From positions 1 to 37,637 of the forward strand of contig VXPW01000094.1 of the NCBI GenBank assembly GCA_009839325.1: DNA of 37,637 bases, in the 5' to 3' direction. Shown piece after piece: positions 8,812 to 16,514 of the stretch (within the stretch, counting starts at the first letter, position 1; each line of letters opens with the position of its first letter). The notes below the pieces were generated by a model that saw only the letters and a list, made by a program, of their open reading frames with translations, made no database searches and was not told where the DNA came from. This stretch comes from Rhodospirillales bacterium (GTDB lineage: Bacteria; Pseudomonadota; Alphaproteobacteria; TMED109). Both the position numbers and the translations under genes were made by a program.

Positions 8812-9702
8812 ATGCCGCACGCCGTGCCGGCTACGGTCGACGCCACGCTGGAACTGCTGCAGGCGGGACGCTACGTCGCCGACCGGGCCTTGGCCACGGT
8901 CGTCTACCTGGCCCTGCGCATGGAACGTCCCCTGCTTCTCGAAGGGGAAACCGGTGTGGGCAAGACGGAGATCGCCAACGTGCTGGCGGCCGGACTCGGA
9001 CGCAAGCTGGTGCGCCTTTCCTGTCACGACGGGCTCGATCTCGCGAGCGCCGTCTACGAGTGGAACTACCCGGCGCAGATGCTGGCCCTCCAGTCGGTGA
9101 AGAAGGACGCCGACCCACCCGATCTGTATACCGACCAGTTCCTGGTACGCCGCCCCCTGCTGGAGGCCATGGAATCCCACGAGGGTGGCCCGCCGGTACT
9201 CCTGATCGATGAGGTTGATCGCGCCGACGCCCCCTTTGAAGCGCTCTTGCTTGAATTGCTCTCCGATTTTCGTGTCACCATTCCGGAGTTCGGCACCGTC
9301 GTTGCAGCCAGCCCGCCGCCGGTCGTTCTCACGTCCAATCGGACTCGCGAGGTTCACGACGCTCTCAAACGGCGCTGCCTCTACCACTGGGTGGGATACC
9401 CGGAAGCCGCGCGCGAGTTCGAGATTCTCCGAGTGCGTCAACCCGAGGCACCGCCCGCACTGGCACGGGAAGTCGTTGCCTTCGTCCGAGAGTTGCGCTC
9501 GACCGATCTGTTCAAACCTCCGGGTACCGCCGAGACGCTGGACTGGGCGCATGCATTGATCGCGCTGGACTGCACGCGACTCGAGGACGACTCCGTCGAT
9601 CAGACTCTCGGCGTGCTCCTGAAGTACCAGGACGACATCGACCAGGTCCGGGGGCCCGAGGCCGCGCGCCTCCTGACCGAGGCACAACGGAAAGCAGCCT
9701 GA
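8812..9702 (+). CDS. coxD: MoxR-type AAA+ ATPase CoxD
   Basis: CoxD-like MoxR ATPases act with CoxE as chaperones that mature the metal centre of CO dehydrogenase. The 296-residue product has Walker A GETGVGKT (45-52), Walker B VLLIDEVDRAD (129-139) and a sensor-1 region VVLTSNRTRE (about 171-180). The stretch SCHDGLDLASAVYEWNYP (about 70-87) is typical of the CoxD subgroup. It starts at ATG 8812; upstream codons in the same frame overlap coxM and are not real. The coxE start follows its stop after two bases, consistent with a stoichiometric pair. Confidence 0.9.
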   Translation: MPHAVPATVDATLELLQAGRYVADRALATVVYLALRMERPLLLEGETGVGKTEIANVLAAGLGRKLVRLSCHDGLDLASAVYEWNYPAQMLALQSVKKDADPPDLYTDQFLVRRPLLEAMESHEGGPPVLLIDEVDRADAPFEALLLELLSDFRVTIPEFGTVVAASPPPVVLTSNRTREVHDALKRRCLYHWVGYPEAAREFEILRVRQPEAPPALAREVVAFVRELRSTDLFKPPGTAETLDWAHALIALDCTRLEDDSVDQTLGVLLKYQDDIDQVRGPEAARLLTEAQRKAA

Positions 9703-9704
9703 TC

Positions 9705-10883
9705 ATGGCAACCCCCGGCCCCGCAAGCGGGCGTCGAGGCGGACACATTGCGGCCAATCTGCTCACGTTTATTCGGCTGCTCCGTCGTGCTGGCATGACA
9801 CTCGGGCCCGCCGACGGCATCGCGGCGGCGACCGCGCTCCGAACGGTTGGCCTCCGCCGGCGTGACGACGTCTACTGGGGCCTTCGTGCCACCCTGGTGC
9901 GTCGCGCCGCCGACGTCGACGTGTTTGATGACGCGTTTCGGGCGCTGTGGCAGGGGATCGCCCTTGAACCGGTCGGTCAGTCGAGCGTCTTCGGGAAGCG
10001 ACGTCGCCCTGCCCCCGCCCAACGGCGGGTCGCGGAGGCTCTCGGCGCGCTGCCCCCGTCAAGCGAAGGTCGGGAATCTCCACCGACGGCTACTGCCCTC
10101 AGCGCGTCCCGTCTGGAACGCCTGGGCTCCATCGACGTCGCGGACATGAGTGTGGAAGAGATGCACGCGGCTCAGGAAGCGGTCCAGAAGCTGGTTCGGC
10201 CGCTGGGCGACCTGCCGACGCGACGCTTCCGGACCACGCGGACCGGACGGGACGGCATCGACCGTCGCGGCACCCTTCGGCTGGCGTCGCGAACCGGCGG
10301 CATTCCGCTGCGCCTGCAGCTTCGCCAGCGTCGCACCCGCCCGGTCACCGTGGTCGTGCTGTGCGACATCTCCGGTTCCATGTCCGCCTACACCCGCATG
10401 CTCTTGCACTTCATGCACGCATTGGGCCAGACCCGCCGTCGAGTATTCAGTTTCGTCTTCGGTACACGCCTCACCGACGTCACCCGGGCTCTCCGCCAGG
10501 GTGATCCCGACCGCGCGGTGCAGCGCGCCGTGAGCCAGGTGCATGACTGGTCCGGCGGCACCCGTATCGGAGCGGCATTGCGGTCATTCAATCGGCTTTG
10601 GTCCCGCCGGGTTCTCACCGACGGCGGGGTGGTCTTGCTGGTGACCGACGGTCTCGAACGCGACCCGGGTGTGGATGTCGGGGCCGAGGCCGCGCTCCTG
10701 CGGCGCTCGTGCCGTCGTCTCGTTTGGCTCAATCCACTCATGCGCTACGCTGCCTTCGAGCCGCGCGCCGGAGGAATGGCCGCGATCGCAGCTCACGTTG
10801 ACGAGTCCCGGACAGTCCATACTCTCGACAGCCTCCGTGCCCTGGCAGATTCTCTGGCCACCGGGCCTGTCCGCCACGCCTGA
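9705..10883 (+). CDS. coxE: VWA-domain protein CoxE
   Basis: The 392-residue product is the von Willebrand factor A partner of the MoxR ATPase CoxD. An N-terminal helical region of about 200 residues precedes the VWA domain. Its metal-ion-dependent adhesion site is visible as DISGS (Asp221, Ser223, Ser225), followed by the SGGTRIG threonine and the VTDGLERD aspartate. In characterised systems CoxD and CoxE work together to install the sulfur and copper of the active site, but here the client large subunit is not encoded nearby. It starts at ATG 9705, two bases after coxD. Confidence 0.9.
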   Translation: MATPGPASGRRGGHIAANLLTFIRLLRRAGMTLGPADGIAAATALRTVGLRRRDDVYWGLRATLVRRAADVDVFDDAFRALWQGIALEPVGQSSVFGKRRRPAPAQRRVAEALGALPPSSEGRESPPTATALSASRLERLGSIDVADMSVEEMHAAQEAVQKLVRPLGDLPTRRFRTTRTGRDGIDRRGTLRLASRTGGIPLRLQLRQRRTRPVTVVVLCDISGSMSAYTRMLLHFMHALGQTRRRVFSFVFGTRLTDVTRALRQGDPDRAVQRAVSQVHDWSGGTRIGAALRSFNRLWSRRVLTDGGVVLLVTDGLERDPGVDVGAEAALLRRSCRRLVWLNPLMRYAAFEPRAGGMAAIAAHVDESRTVHTLDSLRALADSLATGPVRHA

Positions 10884-10900
10884 CGTTTACGGGAACAATC

Positions 10901-11275
10901 ATGTCGGATTCCGCCCCGCCGCCACGGGAAGACACCGCCACCCAGGCAACCCCGACGGACGAAGTGCTCGCCCAAGCGCAGCGTTGGCGGGAAGCGGGCC
11001 AACCGGTCGCGCTGGCCACTGTCGTCGCCACGTGGGGGTCCAGTCCCCGTCAGCCGGGAAGTCAACTCGCCGTCAACGCCGATCTCGAAATCGTCGGCTC
11101 GGTGTCGGGCGGATGCATCGAAGGGGCCGTGATCGGCGAAGCCCAGGCGGCCATGGCCGACGGCAAGGCCCGGCTTCTTGAGTTCGGCGTGACGAACGAA
11201 CGCGCCTGGGAAGTCGGACTCGCGTGCGGCGGGCGGATCAAGGTGCTTGTCGAACGGGTCGGCGACTCCCCGTGA
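10901..11275 (+). CDS. XdhC/CoxI family protein, N-terminal half
   Basis: XdhC-type proteins bind molybdenum cofactor, support its sulfuration and deliver it to xanthine-oxidase-family enzymes. This 124-residue protein holds only the N-terminal XdhC_CoxI domain: the WGSSPRQPGSQLAV segment (about 45-58) and GSVSGGCIEGAV (about 66-77), whose cysteine is a conserved feature. GGGA lies about nine bases before the ATG. The C-terminal Rossmann half is a separate gene that overlaps by four bases (GTGA), so the two probably work as one split protein. Both halves look intact, arguing against a recent frameshift. Confidence 0.88.
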   Translation: MSDSAPPPREDTATQATPTDEVLAQAQRWREAGQPVALATVVATWGSSPRQPGSQLAVNADLEIVGSVSGGCIEGAVIGEAQAAMADGKARLLEFGVTNERAWEVGLACGGRIKVLVERVGDSP

Positions 11276-11970
11276 AGGACGCCACGCTGGCGCGGATTCT
11301 CGAGGCACGCGCCGCCCGCACACCGCTTGCCGTAGTCACCAGAGTAAGTGATGGCGCGCAGGGAATCGTGACATTCGACGGCGCGGACTCCTCGCTGCCC
11401 GAGGAGACTGTGGCGGACGCCTCGCGGCGCCTCACGGACGACGAGAGCGGAACCGTCGTGGCCGACGGGGAGACGTGGTTCGTCCATGCCCACACTCCGC
11501 CGTACCGTATGGTCGTCGTCGGGGCCGTCCACATTGCCCAGCCGCTGGTGAAGATGGCGGTTCTGGCCGGCTTCGATACGATCGTGATCGATCCGCGGAG
11601 CGCGTTTGCCACTGCCGAGCGGTTCCCGGGCGTCGAGGTTGTCGACTTGTGGCCCGACGAGGCGATGGCATCGCTCCGGCCGGACTCTCGTACTGCCGTG
11701 ATCACGCTCACCCACGACCCTAAGCTCGACGACGCTGCTCTCGGCGTTGCGCTTCGAAGTCCTGCCTTTTTCGTTGGTTCGCTCGGCAGCACGCGCACGC
11801 ACGCGGCCCGCTGCAAGCGCCTCCGTCGGGAAGGTTTCTCAGAATCTGAGATCGCCCGTATCCATGGTCCGGTCGGACTTGCGATCGGCGCACGGGCTCC
11901 GGCCGAGATCGCCGCTGCCATTCTCGCCCAGGTCGTGAGCGTGCGGCGCGGCGGCGCGGCGGCGAGTTGA
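11272..11970 (+). CDS. XdhC family protein, C-terminal Rossmann half
   Basis: This 232-residue protein carries the XdhC C-terminal Rossmann-type domain. It shows the nucleotide-binding-like stretch VVVGAVHIAQPLVKMA (about 82-97), the IDPRSAFATAERF block and the GSLGSTRTHAAR block. An N-terminal segment of about 70 residues precedes it. Initiation is at GTG 11272, inside the stop of the N-terminal half (GTGA overlap). The downstream MoeA/MobA fusion overlaps its own stop. It probably acts with the upstream half to bind and hand over molybdenum cofactor. Confidence 0.87.
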   Translation: MKDATLARILEARAARTPLAVVTRVSDGAQGIVTFDGADSSLPEETVADASRRLTDDESGTVVADGETWFVHAHTPPYRMVVVGAVHIAQPLVKMAVLAGFDTIVIDPRSAFATAERFPGVEVVDLWPDEAMASLRPDSRTAVITLTHDPKLDDAALGVALRSPAFFVGSLGSTRTHAARCKRLRREGFSESEIARIHGPVGLAIGARAPAEIAAAILAQVVSVRRGGAAAS

Positions 11971-13556
11971 CGGTGGATTTCGGCCTGCAGCCAGCCTCGA
12001 ACTGCGAAGGAGCCATACTGGCCCACTCGCTAAGGGTGGCCGGCACCAAGTTCCGCAAAGGTCGCGTACTGAGCGCTGCCGACGTCGACGCCTTGTGCCA
12101 GGCTGGCATCGATCGGGTGACGGTGGCCCGGCTCGGCCCTGACGACGTGGACGAAGACGCTGCAGCCACCACGCTCGCAATGGGGGCGACCGGCGCAGGC
12201 ACCCAGATTCGCAAGCCATTCGGCGGGCGGGTCAATGTCATGGCAACGGCCGACGGACTGGTCCAAGTCGATGCCGGCGCGATGCAACGCTGCAACCTGG
12301 TTTCGGAGGCCATCACGATCGCGACGCTGGCCGATGGGGCGCGAGTCCGTACCGGTGATCTCGTCGCGACGATCAAGATCATTCCCTTTGCCGTGCCCAG
12401 AGCCGACGTCGAGACGGCCTGCACGTCCGCCGAGGGCCTGCTCTCCGTGGCGCCGTTCCGGCCCCTCTCCGTCGGGCATGTCCTGACGACTCTTTCCGAC
12501 ACGACACCCAAGCTTCTGAAGCTGTCCCGGACCGGTGTCGGCAACCGGATCGTGGAACTCGGCGGCACAGTGGCAGAAGAACGCACGGTTCCGCACGAAA
12601 CGGCACAGCTTGCCGACGCCCTGACTGAGGCACTCCGTGGCAAGCCAGATTTGGTACTTGTGAGCGGCGCCTCGGCAATCGTCGACCGGCGAGACGTGAT
12701 CCCGGCGGCCATTGAACGGGCCGGCGGACAGGTCGATCACTTTGGCATGCCGGTGGACCCGGGCAACCTGCTCCTATTGGGCACCCTGCAGTCCACTCCC
12801 GTCATTGGTCTCCCCGGCTGCGCGAGAGCTCCCGCCCGCAACGGGCTGGACATGGTTCTCGAACGATTTGCTGCCGATCTCGATGTGGACTCGGCCGCTG
12901 TCGTTGCCATGGGAGCTGGCGGCCTGCTGAAGAAAACGGCCGCGCGCCGGCGTCAGAGCCGGGCCCCGCGCATTGCGGCCGTGATCATGGCCGCGGGCCG
13001 ATCGCAGCGAATGCGAGGCGGCAACAAGCTCTTGGAATCAGTCGACGGCCAGCCTCTGGTTGCCAGGGCTGCCAGCGCCGCCATCGCCTCCGAGGCCGCT
13101 CCGGTCATCGTTGTGACGGGTCATCAACCGGACAAAGTCGCTGCGGTACTCGACGGGCTGGACGTCAAGCTCGTCCACAACAGCGATTTCCGGGAAGGGC
13201 TCTCGTCGAGCGTGCATGCGGGCCTTGCGGCGGTTCCCGCAGGCCACGATGGGGCCATTCTGATGCTGGCCGACATGCCGGATGTGGACGCCGGATTGGT
13301 CGACCAAATGATGGCCGCGTTTGACCCGATTGAGGGGCGGGCCATCGTGGTCGCCACGCACAACGGGACCCGCGGCAATCCGGTGCTGTTCGCGCGCCAG
13401 TACTTCGCGGAGATCCTGCGCGTGACCGGCGACACGGGTGCCCGTCACGTCGTGGACTCCAACGACGAGGCGGTGTGTGAGGTCGAGTGCGGCACGAGTG
13501 CCCCGCTGGTCGACCTCGATACCCCCGAGGCCCTGGCGAAGTGGCGCGGTCGTTGA
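11967..13556 (+). CDS. Fusion of MoeA-like molybdopterin-binding domain and MobA-like cofactor nucleotidyltransferase
   Basis: The 529-residue protein has two parts. Residues 1 to about 333 form a molybdopterin-binding domain of the MoeA/MoCF type, including KLLKLSRTGVGNRIVELGG and the LVSGASAIVDRRDVIP region that normally contacts molybdopterin. From about 335 a MobA/MocA-like NTP-transferase follows with MAAGRSQRMRGGNK (the LAAGxSxRMG signature), an MLADMP metal-binding aspartate stretch and a GTRGNPVLF block. Such a protein is expected to make the cytosine-dinucleotide form of the cofactor used by CO dehydrogenase-type enzymes. The start is either TTG 11967 (TTGA overlap with the upstream stop) or GTG 11973. 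The nucleotide specificity is inferred from context. Confidence 0.87.
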   Translation: MTVDFGLQPASNCEGAILAHSLRVAGTKFRKGRVLSAADVDALCQAGIDRVTVARLGPDDVDEDAAATTLAMGATGAGTQIRKPFGGRVNVMATADGLVQVDAGAMQRCNLVSEAITIATLADGARVRTGDLVATIKIIPFAVPRADVETACTSAEGLLSVAPFRPLSVGHVLTTLSDTTPKLLKLSRTGVGNRIVELGGTVAEERTVPHETAQLADALTEALRGKPDLVLVSGASAIVDRRDVIPAAIERAGGQVDHFGMPVDPGNLLLLGTLQSTPVIGLPGCARAPARNGLDMVLERFAADLDVDSAAVVAMGAGGLLKKTAARRRQSRAPRIAAVIMAAGRSQRMRGGNKLLESVDGQPLVARAASAAIASEAAPVIVVTGHQPDKVAAVLDGLDVKLVHNSDFREGLSSSVHAGLAAVPAGHDGAILMLADMPDVDAGLVDQMMAAFDPIEGRAIVVATHNGTRGNPVLFARQYFAEILRVTGDTGARHVVDSNDEAVCEVECGTSAPLVDLDTPEALAKWRGR

Positions 13557-13586
13557 GGGCTCAGCGGCCCAAATCGGAGTCGTCGA

Positions 13587-14192
13587 TCAGCTGAACGACG
13601 CCAGCACCAGGAGTACCGCCAGTATCCCCAAGGCCACCAGCAGCGGAATTTGCCAGCGCGGTCGTGGGCCACGGGATGGAGGCTGTTCTCGCGGGGCGAC
13701 CGAATCCTCCGCCGGCGCATCCCGGGAGGAAGCCTCTGCCGGTGCCGCTTCCGCCGCGACGATGTCGGCGAAGGAATTGAAGAATGAGGTGGAGTACTGG
13801 TCCATCGCGCCGCCAATCAGCCGGGAACCAAGTTGGGCCAAACGGCCGCCGACACCGACCTCCACCGTGTAACTCAGTACGGTGCCGCCGTCGTCACTCT
13901 CGGCCAACGCTACGCGCGCCGATCCCTTCGCGAAGCCGGCGGCCCCACCCTTGCCTTCGCCGACCAGAACATAGCTCTCGGGAGGTTGTACTTCCGACAG
14001 CTTGACTGATCCGGAGAACGCTGCAGATACCGGACCCACCCGGGCCCGCACTCGGGCTTCGAACGCGTCGGGACCCACCGAGGCCAGATGCTCACATCCG
14101 GGAATGCACCGCTTCAGAACCTCCGGATCGTTCAGGGCATCCCAGACCCGGACCCGCGGAGCCGGGATCTGGAATTGCCCGCTGAAGTCGAT
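13587..14192 (-). CDS. coxG: CoxG-type SRPBCC protein with C-terminal membrane anchor; apparent ATC start
   Basis: CoxG recruits CO dehydrogenase to the cytoplasmic membrane. The 201-residue frame reads (I)DFSGQFQIPAPRVRVW, aligning with the canonical M-D-x-[ST]-G start, then ALNDPEVLKRCIPGCEHL (about 19-36), the SRPBCC core, a Pro/Glu-rich linker (about 140-180) and a C-terminal hydrophobic helix (about 183-199). No ATG, GTG or TTG exists between the upstream in-frame TAG and residue 39. ATC at 14192 sits where the family Met should be and has AGGAG nine bases upstream, so ATC initiation or a base error is likely. The first usual start, GTG 14078, would delete the conserved N-terminus. It lies 28 bases after a cytochrome c gene and is convergent with the cox-type operon. 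Confidence 0.85.
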   Translation of the reverse strand: MDFSGQFQIPAPRVRVWDALNDPEVLKRCIPGCEHLASVGPDAFEARVRARVGPVSAAFSGSVKLSEVQPPESYVLVGEGKGGAAGFAKGSARVALAESDDGGTVLSYTVEVGVGGRLAQLGSRLIGGAMDQYSTSFFNSFADIVAAEAAPAEASSRDAPAEDSVAPREQPPSRGPRPRWQIPLLVALGILAVLLVLASFS

Positions 14193-14220
14193 GGTCGGGG
14201 GCTCCTAGCCTGGCGCCCGC

Positions 14221-14607
14221 CTAACCGCCGAACTGCCTGAGGTACGCAATGACGTCCGCGCGGTCGTCAGGCTTCTTCAGGCCCGGAAAGATCATCTTGG
14301 AGCGGGCAACAACCTGTTTCGGATTGGTAATCCACGTGTCCATCAACTCGTCGGTCCAGGTCTTGCCTTCCTCGCCCAACGCCTTCAGGCCCTTGGAGTA
14401 CTTGTAGTCAGGCCGGTTGGTCCCCAGGGCCGTATCAAAGACGCCCCAGAGGTTAGGACCAACGCGATCCTTGCCCCCTTCGTCAACGGTATGACACGCC
14501 TTGCACTTCTGGAAGACTTTCTCGCCATTCGCGGCGTCGCCTGCCGAAGCCATGCTGGAAATGGCCAAGGCGCCAAGAACGGCCGCGACCGTGAGAACTC
14601 GAATCAT
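14221..14607 (-). CDS. Class I cytochrome c (c2/c550-like), exported
   Basis: The 128-residue product has a signal peptide (hydrophobic core about 7-18, cleavage after ASA near 22), a single haem site CKACH (35-39), the GPNLWGVF stretch (50-57) and an axial methionine in SKMIFPG (Met105). The C-terminal DRADVIAYLRQ helix completes the cytochrome c2-like fold. It would act in the periplasm as a soluble electron carrier. The start was chosen at ATG 14607 with GGAGGG about ten bases upstream. It is the first gene of a two-gene unit with coxG, which suggests it may accept electrons from a cox-type enzyme, but this is only contextual. Confidence 0.92.
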   Translation of the reverse strand: MIRVLTVAAVLGALAISSMASAGDAANGEKVFQKCKACHTVDEGGKDRVGPNLWGVFDTALGTNRPDYKYSKGLKALGEEGKTWTDELMDTWITNPKQVVARSKMIFPGLKKPDDRADVIAYLRQFGG

Positions 14608-14679
14608 GGGCGAAAACCCTCCATGAAATGAACGAACCGAGAGCGTGGGGTTTCGGGGCATCGCCGCCGAACTGCCGGG

Positions 14680-14708
14680 AGGATAGTTTTCGAATAGGGC
14701 AACGACAA
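14680..14708 (-). promoter_or_regulatory. Predicted promoter of the cytochrome c-coxG unit
   Basis: Reading the minus strand, TTGTCG (14708-14703) and TATCCT (14685-14680) are separated by 17 bases, each matching four of six consensus positions. Transcription would start about 65 bases before the cytochrome c ATG. Confidence 0.45.
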
Positions 14709-15180
14709 CACCAAATCCATCGAGCGGCCGGGACCAGCCCGGGAGAAACCATGCTGATTCCGAATGCACCGCCCCGTCACGGTTCGACCCGAGCCGTGCC
14801 TCCGTAGCGCTCGCAGGAGGTGGCCGCTGAACCTGCGCTCCGAACGGGACGCGCCGATGCGCGGGATATTGCTCGACGCCAACCGGTTCGACAGATCGAA
14901 CCGTCGTTCACGAACGACCTCCGTGCGGAGTTCGAGCGGGTGTACAAGCGCCGTGGACACCTTGCCACGCTCGGTCAATTCCGGGTGAGGCGCAGTGGAG
15001 TCTCCAGTCGCGAGGCTCAGGGGGGCTGTCTAGGTCAAGCCGCGGGCCAGCGGATTGGCACACTGACCCGTGACGAATCTGGCAAGAAAATCCAAATCAT
15101 CCGGAACTGGACGGCAGACGCTCATCGCAATCCGACCGCAAGCATTGGGGCGGCCCGACCGTCGGCGACGGGTTCGACCA
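14709..15180. other. Stretch without a convincing gene, containing a perfect hairpin
   Basis: Between the cytochrome promoter and the end of the hydrolase gene no frame shows a recognisable protein. The best frame runs on the plus strand from GTG 14820 to 15218; its middle part (IEPSFTNDLRAEFERVYKR, about 26-44) has protein-like composition and high GC at third positions. However, it starts inside an AGGAGG and ends over the convergent hydrolase, so it may be a gene remnant. I could assign no family. Confidence 0.4.
14884..14903. repeat. Perfect 8-bp inverted repeat
   Basis: CGGTTCGA and TCGAACCG are separated by CAGA. With no T-run on either side it is more likely an operator-like palindrome or chance than an intrinsic terminator. 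Confidence 0.4.
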
Positions 15181-16083
15181 CTACACGATTGCCAGCCGTT
15201 CCAGGAACGCACGGGTGACGGCAACGCACTCTGCGGGTTTTTCCAGTTGAAGCAGGTGAGTCGCCTCGGGTACGAAGTCGTAATCCACTGCCGAAACGTG
15301 TTCCAAATCAAACGTGGGCAGATACGTATTTCGGATTGTCGGATCACCGCCGATGACCTTCGTCGGGAACGAAAGCAAATCGAGATTCAGCAGCGGAAAG
15401 AAGCTGCGCCCGTAATCCATGAGTTGGGCCTCATATTCACGTGGACAACGCAGCTCGTAGCCTTCGCCGTCTGCCGATTTTCGTAACGTTGTCAGGGCCA
15501 TCAATTCCCGTACTCCGGGCAGAACCCGAGAAAAAGTTGGCACCAGACGAAGAAAATCGGAAAACTCTTCCCGTGTCTTGAATCGATGTCCCCGCTTCCT
15601 GATCAGCGCAGCAGCACTCTCGGCGGCATCATGAAGCTCCAGCTGACTCGCGCCGGGCTTGCACAGCGGCGGTTCGAACAGAACGAGCGCCGAGTAGCGT
15701 TTGGTGAAGGATAGAAGCGGCACGAGCGTGGAAAGTGAGTGAAAGATGCCCACCGTCGGTTTCATCTCGAAGTTGCGGTCGATGGATTCGAGAATGACGT
15801 CGTGATCGTGAATCAATCTTGGGATGTTGTGATCTCGTCGGGCGCCAACGCTATTCCAGCCGTGATTTCTGAGGTCGTATATGAAGAGGTCAAATTCGTC
15901 CGCAAGCAGCGACCAAAAGGGATAGTAGAGGTCGGCTGCGAGCCCGCTTCCGTGGCTCAAGACAATCCGGACGTCGGCATCAGGATTGCCGTGCTGTCGT
16001 ATGGTCGTCGTTGTCTGGTCGTCTATCTCAACCCGGCAAATTGAATTCGGCTCTGGTACTTCCCACGCTGCTTCAGTCTTCAT
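15181..16083 (-). CDS. Alpha/beta hydrolase (possible thioesterase), beside an acyl carrier protein
   Basis: The 300-residue product has an alpha/beta-hydrolase layout: oxyanion-loop stretch VLSHGSGLAADLY (about 41-53), a strand FDLFIYDLRNHG (about 64-75), a nucleophile elbow FHSLST with Ser116, and a C-terminal ATHLLQLEKPA with probable catalytic His276. The elbow departs from the usual GxSxG: the residue two after the serine is another serine, not glycine. No signal peptide is seen. Codon choice is clearly richer in A/T than in the surrounding genes, suggesting transfer. The gene follows the acyl carrier protein gene on the same strand after a 173-base spacer with no visible gene, so it may release or edit acyl groups on that carrier; this is inference. 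Confidence 0.78.
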   Translation of the reverse strand: MKTEAAWEVPEPNSICRVEIDDQTTTTIRQHGNPDADVRIVLSHGSGLAADLYYPFWSLLADEFDLFIYDLRNHGWNSVGARRDHNIPRLIHDHDVILESIDRNFEMKPTVGIFHSLSTLVPLLSFTKRYSALVLFEPPLCKPGASQLELHDAAESAAALIRKRGHRFKTREEFSDFLRLVPTFSRVLPGVRELMALTTLRKSADGEGYELRCPREYEAQLMDYGRSFFPLLNLDLLSFPTKVIGGDPTIRNTYLPTFDLEHVSAVDYDFVPEATHLLQLEKPAECVAVTRAFLERLAIV

Positions 16084-16256
16084 GGGTTCGAAACTTGCCT
16101 TTCGATAGCATCACTCGGCCGATACGGCAGCCACGCCGGGCAACAATCCGGCTTTCCGTGCAGGCGGTGACTGCCGCCGAACCAAGAGGCGATCAACCTG
16201 GCTCAGGCTGCGGCAAGTACGATATCGAACAGACGTACACGACCGACAAGGAAGCT

Positions 16257-16487
16257 TCAGCCAGCGCGCGAATCGATATGCGCGACCAGATCCCGGAGGG
16301 TCCGGAATTGCAAGCAATCCTCCGCCACCATGTTCAGCTGAAACTCATTGTTCACCAGCTTGTAGAATGCGACCGCATCGATAGAGGAAACCCCGACTTC
16401 ACTGAACGCCCGGTCGAAATCGGGTTCATGATCCAAGTCAAGATTCTCCCTGATGAGGGTCCTAAGGCGGGTTTCCGTGGACGACAT
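16257..16487 (-). CDS. Acyl carrier protein-like protein
   Basis: The 76-residue protein fits a phosphopantetheine carrier: a first helix (about 4-16), then a loop leading to GVSSIDAVAFYKLV (32-45), where Ser35 takes the place of the serine in the usual DSL motif. A short helix and a final helix around LRDLVAHID follow. In fatty-acid ACP the residue before that serine is Asp, and here it is Ser, so this is a specialised carrier rather than housekeeping AcpP. GAGGG lies about 12 bases before ATG 16487. No ketosynthase, adenylation or phosphopantetheinyl transferase gene is nearby, so its partners must be elsewhere apart from the hydrolase downstream. Confidence 0.8.
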   Translation of the reverse strand: MSSTETRLRTLIRENLDLDHEPDFDRAFSEVGVSSIDAVAFYKLVNNEFQLNMVAEDCLQFRTLRDLVAHIDSRAG

Positions 16488-16514
16488 GGGGCGGTTCCCT
16501 CTATGAGTTAAGTG

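Noticed and set aside
14778-14810. A GGTTCGA stretch resembling a tRNA T-loop
   Set aside because: No matching acceptor stem, D-arm or anticodon arm could be drawn around it.
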